Source: Leuconostoc gelidum subsp. gelidum KCTC 3527 (GTDB taxonomy: Bacteria; Bacillota; Bacilli; Lactobacillales; Lactobacillaceae). From it: 64,000 nucleotides of DNA. Every line of letters begins with the position of its first letter. Position 1 is the first letter of the stretch. The notes under the pieces are model-generated. The model saw only the letters and a list, made by a program, of their open reading frames with translations. It ran no database searches and was not told the origin of the DNA. Made by a program: the position numbers and the translations under genes. Where the stretch lies: the NCBI RefSeq assembly GCF_000166715.1, contig NZ_AEMI01000015.1, positions 62,001 to 126,000 on the forward strand. Reading direction: 5' to 3'. Of the stretch, positions 28,071 to 36,059 are shown in pieces.

Positions 28071-28959
28071 AATTGTTATCCAAATAAATATTCAATACTT
28101 CGGAAAAGGGCAGAAAATAGTCATAGGAAATAAATGTTTTGAATATTTCTTCTGCAGTTTGCGCAACTGGTTTCAAACGGTCCGTCTCAAATATGTTATT
28201 AACTTTTTTTTCTGTTCTCTTTCTACGTCGTATTGTATTTTTTATATTAATTTTTAATCCATCTAATTCAAACGGCTTTCCATGGCCAATAAATATTTCG
28301 ATAGGTTGTAAATCAACCAATTTTTTCATTTCACCTATAGACATTTTTCTAAAGCTAACCAATTTATTTTGTGTTTTATCCATTTCAATAATATTATTAA
28401 AAAATACATTATGTAAAATGATGTCTCCAGATACAATTTCGGCATTCTTTCTTCGATAACATATTAAATCACTTGATGAATGCCCCTCAACTGGTATAAA
28501 TGTCCATTCTCCAAAACTCGATGTTTCAGTTGATGCTTTAATAGGAAATCCTCTACGTTTTTTTACCGAGTATGAATCGTCATATTCCATCAACATTCTA
28601 TTTAGGATTTGTACTTTATACTCGTCCTTAATTATAAATCTATCAATAAGTCTTTCATTATTTTTGATAGTATTCCACTGAATTCCTTGAAAATTCAAAA
28701 TATTCTCGTTATAAATAACAGGAATACTTTCCGGGAAAAATTTCAATCCACCGATATGATCAATATGATGATGAGTTAGAACTATATATTTTATATCGTC
28801 TAGCTCATTACCTGCATTCCTAAACATCCTTAAAAATACCAAAAAAGATTGCAATCTATCAGGCCCGCAATCAAACAATATTTTGTTTTCATTATCCCAA
28901 TATATGTTAACATCCGGTAACAATTCATCTCCTTGTGAGACCGTGAATTGTTTTAGCAT
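28051..28959 (-). CDS. Metallo-beta-lactamase-fold hydrolase (possible chain-release thioesterase)
   Basis: 302 residues. The metal-binding HxHxDH motif is LTHHHIDHIGG near residue 62, with further ligands in VEGHSSSD, SGDIILH and FIGHGKP. MBL-fold thioesterases release chains from ACP in several type II polyketide systems, which is the likely role beside an ACP and KS, but the fold also serves lactonases and other hydrolases. It starts 4 bp after the dehydratase stop. A basic KNTIRRRKRTEKK stretch precedes a C-terminal helical tail. Confidence 0.75.
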   Translation of the reverse strand: MLKQFTVSQGDELLPDVNIYWDNENKILFDCGPDRLQSFLVFLRMFRNAGNELDDIKYIVLTHHHIDHIGGLKFFPESIPVIYNENILNFQGIQWNTIKNNERLIDRFIIKDEYKVQILNRMLMEYDDSYSVKKRRGFPIKASTETSSFGEWTFIPVEGHSSSDLICYRRKNAEIVSGDIILHNVFFNNIIEMDKTQNKLVSFRKMSIGEMKKLVDLQPIEIFIGHGKPFELDGLKINIKNTIRRRKRTEKKVNNIFETDRLKPVAQTAEEIFKTFISYDYFLPFSEVLNIYLDNNYDSFDD

Positions 28960-28963
28960 CGAA

Positions 28964-29404
28964 CTACTCCCCTGCTTTTAATAATAATGTGGCTTTAGCT
29001 ACTTTCTTATTAGTTTCAAATTTAATTTTCAAACTAACTTCCCAAAAATTTCCTTTTAAAGTCATATCAGTGCTTTCAATAAAAATATTATCATTTGGTT
29101 TTACTATACTGTAAAATGTCGAAACTACTACTTTTACTAAATAAGCCTCATGCATTTCAATATCAAGAACCTTCTGCAGTAAAATCAAAGCCGTCTGTGC
29201 CATGCATTCTATCAGTAAAACACCTGGTACTATTGGCTTATTTGGAAAATGGCCCTGAAAAAAAATTTCATTTTTTCCAAATATTTGATGCGCCTTTATA
29301 TGATTTAAATCAAGATCTAATTCAATTACATCAGTCACAAATCTAAATGGTTCTTTTTGAGGAAGAAGTTCTGAAACCTGTTTCGAGTTTAAATTAGTCT
29401 GCAT
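28964..29404 (-). CDS. FabZ-like 3-hydroxyacyl-ACP dehydratase
   Basis: Hot-dog-fold dehydratase. The FabZ/FabA core FFQGHFPNKPIVPGVLLIE holds the catalytic His, and ECMAQTALILLQ follows in the place of the active-site acidic residue. An upstream in-frame ATG at 29443 exists inside the ACP gene; the ATG at 29404 gives MQTNLNSKQVSELLPQKEPF, which fits the normal FabZ start. It would create the trans double bonds of a growing chain. No enoyl reductase is encoded, so double bonds should persist. Confidence 0.85.
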   Translation of the reverse strand: MQTNLNSKQVSELLPQKEPFRFVTDVIELDLDLNHIKAHQIFGKNEIFFQGHFPNKPIVPGVLLIECMAQTALILLQKVLDIEMHEAYLVKVVVSTFYSIVKPNDNIFIESTDMTLKGNFWEVSLKIKFETNKKVAKATLLLKAGE

Positions 29405-29690
29405 CTCTATTTCCCATTTTGTAAATGTAATTTGCAATTTCATTTACTGTTTGAAAATTATTTTCTTCTCCACTATTCATGACAGCCTCAACATCTAACT
29501 TAAACACGTTAGATATTCCATCAACAATATCTAATGCTTCAACTGAATCTAATGCTAACCCCTCTTCATTGTATAAATTTTCATCATCATCAATTTCATT
29601 TTCAATAACATCTTCAAGTTCCAAACGATTAATTAGAATTTCTTCCTTAATTAAATGTTTAATTTCTTCTAAGCTCATAAATCTATTCAT
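29394..29690 (-). CDS. Acyl carrier protein
   Basis: 98-residue acidic helical protein with the phosphopantetheine motif LALDSVEALDIV (Ser49), preceded by an acidic stretch IENEIDDDENLYNEEGL. The DSVE form differs from the DSLD of housekeeping fatty-acid ACPs and is met in specialised polyene-type carriers. Starts 14 bp after the ketosynthase stop; 3' end overlaps the dehydratase gene. Confidence 0.88.
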   Translation of the reverse strand: MNRFMSLEEIKHLIKEEILINRLELEDVIENEIDDDENLYNEEGLALDSVEALDIVDGISNVFKLDVEAVMNSGEENNFQTVNEIANYIYKMGNRDAD

Positions 29691-29704
29691 AATTTTCGAA
29701 TCTC

Positions 29705-31816
29705 CTAATAATTTTTTAAACTGTTAACATCAAGAACTGTCAGTTCGTTATTTATACTTAACTCCAGTATCAAAACTCTATCCCATTTTTTCGCAATACT
29801 ATCTAGTAAAGCTTTGATTCCCTGGACCCCCGTTCCATCCTCTAATATAAAATCAACATTTTTACTGCTAATAAAATTATTAATTTTATTGGGTGCAATT
29901 AATAATACTTTAGTTTTATCTTGTTTCGTCGCGTTATCAACTGTTTTTTTAACAATCTTTCTAGTTGTAGCATTAACTTGATACGACCTAACTTCATTTA
30001 CTTTTAGTATAGATGTATCTGGTTTAAACTCATTAACCATCTCAATCATAACTACATCTGTTTTAACTGGATGACCTAAAATTTTTTCTGTAACTGAATT
30101 GGATTCTATTCCACTTCCACTCAATATAACGTCCGCACGATTACTTTTTAGGGCCTCAAATGCAATTTCCATTGACTTAAAATCTTCGTTACCACCTGAA
30201 CTAATTGAAGCCGAATACCCTTTTAAATTTAAAGCCCGTGATATTCTCCCTGAGGTAGAATTAACTACTAAATCAGGGAAATATATCCCGCTAGCTTTCC
30301 CAAAACCGTCTTTTCGTATTGAATCACTATATTTTGTAGTAGCATTCATACTGCCTAATGGAGTCCCAAAAATCAAACCATTTCTAGTCGGAATTGTTTG
30401 ATCCTTAAAGACTGAGATGCCTGCAATAATTGAAACTTGGCTCAGTTGATTCATTCTTCGCTGGTACAACAATTTATCAAACTCTTTTAATGGCTTTTCA
30501 GGATTTAATTTAATTCTCTCGTTAACATTTTTTAATTCATTTGTCGTCGATTCAGAAATATAATTAATATAAACAGATTTTTCATCAATTGCTTTATATG
30601 AATTTTCTGTATTATATTTATTATCTAAATTAGTTTTAAAAATGACTGCTGAGTTGTGACCACCAAATGCCGCATTGTTATTTATAAAGATAATGTCTCT
30701 AGTCTTCTGATTTGATAGATCAATGTGTTCTCTAAAAATTTTTTTGTTCCGTGTTTCTTCACGATAATCTTGAAAAGGAAAATTACAATACAATACATTA
30801 TTTTTTAAGCCAATCAAAGTTAAAGCTAATTCCGTACTTGCTGCAGCACCTAAATTATGACCCATATAGCCCTTTAATGAACTGATAAGAGGAACATTTT
30901 TACCAAATACTTGTTCTATTCCCTTTAACTCAGCAACATCATTAGCTTTGGTTCCTGTTCCATGAGAATTTATATAAAATATTTGATCACTTTCAAGACC
31001 ACTGCTTTTAATTGCTTCTCGAATAGCAAATGAAATCCCATTTCCCTCTGCATCAGGTGCTGTTGGATGATGGGCATCGTTAGAAAAACCATATCCCAGT
31101 ATCTCACAAAGAATATCATCACCATCGCGCAATGCTTCCTCTTTGTCTTTAATGATAAAAAATGTCGCAGCCTCTCCTAAATTAAGTCCATAATCATTTC
31201 CATACGGAGTAGCATTTTGTGTATTAAAAGTTTTCAAAGCATTAAATCCAGCATATACCCACTTAGACATTGGATCTGAACCACCGGCAATAACTGTTTT
31301 AGCCTTTCCACTTTCAATCATCTGAGACGCATAAGCAATTGCAGCTGAACTGGCTGCACAAGCTGAATTAAATGAGAATCGTGGTCCCTCAAATCCAAAG
31401 TAGTTACTTAGATCAAACATTTGTTTATATAAAGGATAATTTTTCAAATTATCCTTACCCGATTGACCGGCATCAATGTCATCAAAGTAATCAGACATCG
31501 ATTGAATTCCACCATTACATGTACCTAGAGATAAACCAACATTTTGATAATTGAAGCGTGTATTCTTCAAAAGTTTATTTACTGTATAAATCGTGAGAGC
31601 TGAGCTATTATCAACATTTTCATCAATTGCGATTTTTCTCACTTTTTCCCACGTTTCATGATTCAAGTTTCCAGCAATACTTGACATAAATTCATCTGTA
31701 TCAAAATAATCAATAGTTGATATCCCAGAATTAAATTTCATAATTCTTTCGTGAATTTCATCCTCATTCTCGCCTAGTGAAGACGTCACAGCCATTTTTG
31801 TAATTACAGCAGTCAT
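29705..31816 (-). CDS. Ketosynthase fused to a degenerate KS/chain-length-factor-like half
   Basis: 703 residues. Residues about 1-395 are a complete FabF-like ketosynthase with the Cys-His-His triad: Cys153 (FSFNSACAASSAA), His285 (INSHGTGTKAND) and His320 (LKGYMGHNLGAA). Residues about 440-703 follow a second ketosynthase fold (LIFGTPLGSMNATTKYSDS, FPDLVVNSTSGRISRALN), but the nucleophile site reads SISSGGNEDF, with Gly near 541 in place of Cys, and the two His are not recognisable; it is also shortened. This is the logic of a type II KS-CLF pair on one chain. It would elongate malonyl units on the neighbouring ACP. No malonyltransferase is in the cluster, so FabD is probably borrowed. Confidence 0.85.
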   Translation of the reverse strand: MTAVITKMAVTSSLGENEDEIHERIMKFNSGISTIDYFDTDEFMSSIAGNLNHETWEKVRKIAIDENVDNSSALTIYTVNKLLKNTRFNYQNVGLSLGTCNGGIQSMSDYFDDIDAGQSGKDNLKNYPLYKQMFDLSNYFGFEGPRFSFNSACAASSAAIAYASQMIESGKAKTVIAGGSDPMSKWVYAGFNALKTFNTQNATPYGNDYGLNLGEAATFFIIKDKEEALRDGDDILCEILGYGFSNDAHHPTAPDAEGNGISFAIREAIKSSGLESDQIFYINSHGTGTKANDVAELKGIEQVFGKNVPLISSLKGYMGHNLGAAASTELALTLIGLKNNVLYCNFPFQDYREETRNKKIFREHIDLSNQKTRDIIFINNNAAFGGHNSAVIFKTNLDNKYNTENSYKAIDEKSVYINYISESTTNELKNVNERIKLNPEKPLKEFDKLLYQRRMNQLSQVSIIAGISVFKDQTIPTRNGLIFGTPLGSMNATTKYSDSIRKDGFGKASGIYFPDLVVNSTSGRISRALNLKGYSASISSGGNEDFKSMEIAFEALKSNRADVILSGSGIESNSVTEKILGHPVKTDVVMIEMVNEFKPDTSILKVNEVRSYQVNATTRKIVKKTVDNATKQDKTKVLLIAPNKINNFISSKNVDFILEDGTGVQGIKALLDSIAKKWDRVLILELSINNELTVLDVNSLKNY

Positions 31817-31886
31817 TTTTTCTCCTAATATACTTCATTATTTATTTTATTGCTACATTATATTAATCAACTTAAAAACATTGGCT

Positions 31887-33440
31887 CTAAAATTTGTTCT
31901 TCCAGAACAGTAATGTCAAAACTATAGTAACTATCAGAAAAGGTATTGCTTCTCGATACAAACGTTTGAAAGCATTCAAAACATTACTTTGTGCCGTATT
32001 TTTTATATCTAATAATGCCTTGTTTATCCTTTTATCAATTTTAATATTACCAGTATGCCTTTTAGGTATTTTTGCTGATTTTTGGTTCTTAAGACCTTCA
32101 TTAGATTTTTTAATCAAATGTGGTTTTATTTCTTCAGGAACATTTAATTTTGATACAGTTGATGAAATATAACTTTCAGATTCAATCTGTGCATCATTTA
32201 AATTTGAGTATAAACCAGATACAAAAAGTGCAACTGCTAAGACGATACCAATTTGTCGCAATACCCCAGTTACACTCTGTGATGAGGAAAGTAATTCACC
32301 AGTGAAGTCAGAGGCAGCAATAACAGTTATTGGTCCTGTAATCAACCCATATCCAGCCCCCACAAGGGCGCCATAAAAGCAAGAATATAACTGAATATTT
32401 AGTCCATTATACGTGTAGCCAATGTACCCAATCATCATTAATGAAAACCCAAATGAAATCAGAATTCTTGGACCAACTTTATTTAATGCAAAGCCCGCAA
32501 TAGGTGATGTAATGAAAATAAATAAGGTAATTGGTATTAGCATAAATGAAGCATTTAAGGCATCGAAATTTTTAACATTAGTGTAATAAGTTGGTAATAT
32601 GACGGTAACTGCCACTAAAAATAGATTACTAAAAATTATTACAATAGATGCACCCATAAAATTTCTATTTTTAAATAATTTCAATGGAATCATAGGTTTT
32701 TCTACTTTAAGTTCAACAAACAAAAAACTGACAAGAAAAACTACTGAACTAAACATAAATATCAATGAAGTTGTTGATGCCCATCCCCAATTTCTTCCTT
32801 GTGTTAGAACCGTTGTTAAGCTTAAAAGAAATGAGATACTTAGACTTGATCCCAAAATGTCGAAATTGTGAATGTCGTCATTTTTTTCACTAAAATCGAG
32901 TAAATTACATCCAATAATTAAAATGAAAATCACAATTGGCAAGTTAACAAAGAAGATCCATCTCCAAGTTAAATATTGTGTAATAACTCCACCAATTACT
33001 GGTCCTAATGCGGCAGCAAGTCCTTGTGTAACACCCAATACCGCTATAACACCAGTTCTTTTATCAGTTTCTACTAATTTAATTCCAAGTATCATCGAAA
33101 GTGGAAAGACTAAAGCAGCACCAATACTCTGAATAGCACGGCCAAACACCAATATTTCTATCCCATTGGACAATCCTGAAATCAGTGAACCAATACCGAA
33201 TAATATGAAACCTAACATTATCACTTTATTCATACCAAACTTTTCAGCTACTCTCGTTAAAGGAATAGTCAAAGCGGCAAATAAAATTGTATAAATGTTT
33301 AGAGCCCAAGATAAATTGTTTAGAGAAGTAGAGAACGCAACACTAATCTCTGGTAACGCTACATTCATTACCGTAGTATCAAGCATGCATATGAATATTC
33401 CACAAACAAAAATTGTAAGTTTTAATCTGGTTCTGTTCAT
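31887..33440 (-). CDS. MFS exporter, DHA2 (14-helix) family
   Basis: 517-residue permease of the EmrB/QacA type. CMLDTTVMNVALPEIS in helix 1, GRAIQSIGAALVFP, and the antiporter motif ALGPVIGGVIT with TWRWIFFVNLP are diagnostic. A longer loop of charged residues (about 425-480) precedes the last helix. As first gene of the operon, it most likely exports the cluster product and gives self-protection. Ribosome site TAAGGAAA. It replaces the ABC exporter seen in cyl-type polyene clusters. Confidence 0.85.
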   Translation of the reverse strand: MNRTRLKLTIFVCGIFICMLDTTVMNVALPEISVAFSTSLNNLSWALNIYTILFAALTIPLTRVAEKFGMNKVIMLGFILFGIGSLISGLSNGIEILVFGRAIQSIGAALVFPLSMILGIKLVETDKRTGVIAVLGVTQGLAAALGPVIGGVITQYLTWRWIFFVNLPIVIFILIIGCNLLDFSEKNDDIHNFDILGSSLSISFLLSLTTVLTQGRNWGWASTTSLIFMFSSVVFLVSFLFVELKVEKPMIPLKLFKNRNFMGASIVIIFSNLFLVAVTVILPTYYTNVKNFDALNASFMLIPITLFIFITSPIAGFALNKVGPRILISFGFSLMMIGYIGYTYNGLNIQLYSCFYGALVGAGYGLITGPITVIAASDFTGELLSSSQSVTGVLRQIGIVLAVALFVSGLYSNLNDAQIESESYISSTVSKLNVPEEIKPHLIKKSNEGLKNQKSAKIPKRHTGNIKIDKRINKALLDIKNTAQSNVLNAFKRLYREAIPFLIVTIVLTLLFWKNKF

Positions 33441-33497
33441 AAATATATTTCCTTAATTTTATTATTAACATTGTTAATACAATCATGTTAACAATAT

Positions 33498-33527
33498 ACA
33501 TATTAACACAGTTAATATGTATGTCAA
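33498..33527 (-). promoter_or_regulatory. Promoter with embedded operator of the polyketide-type operon
   Basis: TTGACA (33527-33522), 16-bp spacer, TAATAT (33505-33500). Between and over these lies a near-perfect palindrome ACATATTAAC-TGT-GTTAATATGT (33520-33498). A second TTAACA-type palindrome, ATTAACATTGTTAAT, lies at 33464-33478 just downstream. The layout suits repression by a dimeric regulator, most simply the PadR protein of this operon. Confidence 0.65.
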
Positions 33528-33540
33528 CATTTTTCACTTA

Positions 33541-34683
33541 AAAAAATATAGGAATATTTTTTGACTATGTTGACATATTGTTTACTGATGCTACCACCTC
33601 TTGAATCCCTTATCTTTTATTACGTATAAATCTAGCATTGATGAATGATAAATACTTACTAAGTATTTTACACATCCAGACAATTTAACATATTTGTATT
33701 CAGTTTTTTATTACTAAATTGTTACCCATACATCAATATACCCTGATGATAACTTATTTTATATCATAGTTTCTCACTATTATGATTAATAAAAAAATGA
33801 TACAGCTATTAAGTTATTTCACCTTAGCTTGTTGATTTATAAAAGAAGATTGAACGTTGAAATTATTTAAAATAAATGTTAGAGAGGTTAAATAAAATCT
33901 TAAAAATACCAAACATTCCAGATGAATGATAGTCAATATGGTATTGCCTTCGAATTAGGAACCACGAAATTTCAATTATAGGGTCTAGCAAATAAAAAAC
34001 AGAAAAATTTACTTCACTTAATCAACATATCCCATGAGATAATTATATTTAGAACTTTTTTGCTAACATCCATTCACAATCATTAAAACTTTATGGCGAA
34101 GTTGCATTGTATTTTGATAACCAAGGCATGTAAGACCTTCTTGTTGAACGCTTTTTAAAAGATACTATTAATTGCATTAAAATATATTAAAAGTTATCTT
34201 GTGTTTCGAAAAGATTACAATCATGTATTTTGCCATATTAGTAATGATTTTGATAATTTTTGACGTTTTATTCAGTATAAGCTGTGGTCGAAATTTAAGT
34301 CATTCGTCTTTTTAATTATCTCTACATATAACTTAATTTTATAATTGTTACGTTGTGAATTTTTTGGACCAACACCCTATAATTACTAGATCAGGTTACT
34401 TTTCTAGTATAAGAAAAGTACAAATTTTTTTTAAACGTTACTTAGTCATAATAGAAGAAGAAAAGACCTCGTTAGGGAGAAGACATTTTTTTGGTTTGAG
34501 AGATAATATTTTATCGTGAAAGTTAGTAAAAATATATGTTTTTTATTTTTCTGAACTGTTTAGATTTATTATTATAATTATTTTTTAAATTATTTACAAG
34601 TTGTATCCTTTACTCGCGAGATTAATTATTATGATAAATTGAAAGAAAACTACTATTTGCCCAATTGTAAATCGTTTTGAAAG
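33541..34683. other. AT-rich non-coding stretch with gene debris
   Basis: No intact frame over about 1.1 kb. Around 33945-34190 plus-strand frames give fragments such as YGIAFELGTTKFQL and SLKLYGEVALYFDNQGM separated by stops, suggesting a decayed gene of the sugar-kinase/ASKHA type, but too little remains to identify it. The rest shows nothing recognisable. Confidence 0.4.
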
Positions 34684-34801
34684 CAGTAACTAAAACATAA
34701 GCAACTATTTCTGATGACGAATTCAGAAAACGAGCAATTTCACGCATTGAATGATTGAATTAAGACATTGTTTCGATAGCAGAGAGTTCATGGGAAGACA
34801 T
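34684..34801 (-). pseudogene. IS30-family transposase N-terminal relic
   Basis: Minus-strand translation from ATG 34801 reads MSSHELSAIETMS, a stop, then FNHSMREIARFLNSSSEIVAY, which follows the helix-turn-helix start of IS30 transposases (...ELxxIE...SxREIAxxLxRSxSTISRE). The remaining 250 or so codons are missing. Confidence 0.6.
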
Positions 34802-34879
34802 AAGCTGCGGGTTCTTATGTTTGTTTTAGACAATTACCATTAAAATCACTGAATTTTTTTCAAAATGCTCAGTTCAATT

Positions 34880-34994
34880 TTGCAATCTGCCATATTCTAA
34901 AACGTGTCATAATACCTTATGATTCTGGTCAAATTAATTAACAATTTTATTATTTTTGAACATTTTTTCTATTATGATTTACCTACTTTTATTA
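34880..34994 (-). pseudogene. Decayed duplicate of the BcmC-like methyltransferase 5' end
   Basis: Aligns with 20045-20145 on the same strand: CAATTTTATTATTTTTGAAC is identical, and the flanks match with scattered changes and small indels (plus-strand CCTACTTTTATTA versus CCTGCTTTTATTA; CATATTCTAAAAC versus CATATCCTAAAAC). It covers the end of the hydroxymethylase gene and the first ~30 codons of the methyltransferase, with an in-frame stop. Its right end touches the 36-bp repeat at 34991. Confidence 0.75.
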
Positions 34995-35026
34995 GTAGCA
35001 TACTCAGAACTATAAAACTGAATGGT
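34991..35026. repeat. 36-bp direct repeat, right copy
   Basis: Identical to 24645-24680 and in the same orientation. Marks the right boundary of the island; beyond it the sequence returns to ordinary genes (YjbR protein, tRNAs). Confidence 0.9.
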
Positions 35027-35135
35027 GATGATAAATGACACTATTTTTGCTGGCCTAGATTTTAAATTTTCAACACTTATTCATTTTTTAATTTGATATA
35101 ATAAACATAAACTAGCGGTCAAAGGACACTCACTT

Positions 35136-35522
35136 ATGGTTAATCAAACAGTCACTAAACGGATAAAACACTTTCAAGACTTTGGAAATAGTTTACCCCA
35201 TGCCAAAGCATATTTTCGTGATGATTGGAAAATAATTTATTTTGACCTATCTGGGAAAATGTTTGGATTGCTGTCTCCTACTGCATCTGAAACATCGATT
35301 ATTACACTAAAAGGTGATCCAGAGTCTAATGTTGCGCTTCGTGAGATATATTCTGATATTACTGCAGGTTATTATGCAAATAAAAAACATTGGAACACAA
35401 TAAAACTCTCAACATCAGAATTATCAGATCAAGAAATTGAAAAAATGATTACGCATTCCTATAAACTTGTGTATGAAAATTTACCACTTTATGTTCGGAA
35501 AGCATTTGCGGCGTCGGATTAA
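35136..35522 (+). CDS. MmcQ/YjbR family protein
   Basis: 128-residue protein of the YjbR fold (CyaY-like). The C-terminal block HWNTIKLSTSELSDQEIEK followed by HSYKLVYENLP is characteristic. Some members bind DNA, but the cellular role is not established. Single gene with its own terminator, just outside the island boundary. Confidence 0.8.
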   Translation: MVNQTVTKRIKHFQDFGNSLPHAKAYFRDDWKIIYFDLSGKMFGLLSPTASETSIITLKGDPESNVALREIYSDITAGYYANKKHWNTIKLSTSELSDQEIEKMITHSYKLVYENLPLYVRKAFAASD

Positions 35523-35621
35523 TTTTTGTCAATAAGATGCTTTGCATTGTTTAGGCTAAGCATGTCAAACGCTTATGTCATCTGTTTTCAGAGCAATCTT
35601 TTGATGACAAATATATCATAC

Positions 35622-35652
35622 AAAAAAAGAAATCCAAATTGGATTTCTTTTT
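35622..35652. terminator. Intrinsic terminator between YjbR gene and tRNAs
   Basis: AAAAAGAAATCC-AAATT-GGATTTCTTTTT stem with A and T tracts on both sides; can end the YjbR transcript (+) and the tRNA transcript (-). Confidence 0.82.
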
Positions 35653-35660
35653 AATTTATA

Positions 35661-35733
35661 TTGCCCCTGCTGGATTCGAACCAGCGCATAGCGGTACCAA
35701 AAACCACTGCCTTACCACTTGGCGAAGGGGCAA
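35661..35733 (-). tRNA. tRNA-Gln (UUG)
   Basis: 73 nt cloverleaf on the minus strand: acceptor TTGCCCC/GGGGCAA, D arm GCC/GGC, anticodon stem GTGGT/ACCGC with loop TTTTGGT (anticodon TTG), T arm CTGG-TTCGAAT-CCAG. CCA is not encoded. Confidence 0.95.
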
Positions 35734-35771
35734 TAGTTAATCTTTTTAGCCGTTAACTATTAAATCGGCTA

Positions 35772-35855
35772 TGGGAGCGGTAGGATTCGAACCTACGAAC
35801 CCGAAGGAACGGAGTTACAGTCCGTCGCGTTTAGCCAGACTTCGCTACACTCCCA
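35772..35855 (-). tRNA. tRNA-Tyr (GUA)
   Basis: 84 nt with the long variable arm of class II tRNAs. Acceptor TGGGAGT/GCTCCCA, anticodon GTA in the loop of GACGGACTGTAACTCCGT, variable arm TCCTTCGGGT, T arm GTAGG-TTCGAAT-CCTAC. 38 bp upstream of tRNA-Gln, probably one transcript. Confidence 0.95.
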
Positions 35856-36001
35856 TATCTCAAACAACTATATAATAATACCAAATTTCTCAAGAGTTAG
35901 CAAGCATTTTCGAAATTTTATATTCATTATTTGCCTATAAATCACAAAAGAGCATGTCATACGTGCACAATAAAAAGCGATTTTTTAAATTTTATGTTAA
36001 A

Positions 36002-36048
36002 AAGCATTGCTTGCTAAACTAGGAATCCTAGCTTAGTGAGCAATGCTT
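36002..36048 (-). terminator. Intrinsic terminator of the 36.1-kb membrane protein gene
   Basis: Long stem: AAGCATTGCT/AGCAATGCTT outer, CTAA/TTAG and CTAGGA/TCCTAG inner. On the minus strand it ends in CTTTTTAAC, 12 bp after the stop of the upstream gene. Confidence 0.82.
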
Positions 36049-36059
36049 AATTATACAAT

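Noticed and set aside
35661-35855. tRNA genes as the integration site of the island
   Set aside because: The right 36-bp repeat lies over 600 bp away with the YjbR gene between, and the repeat has no similarity to either tRNA.
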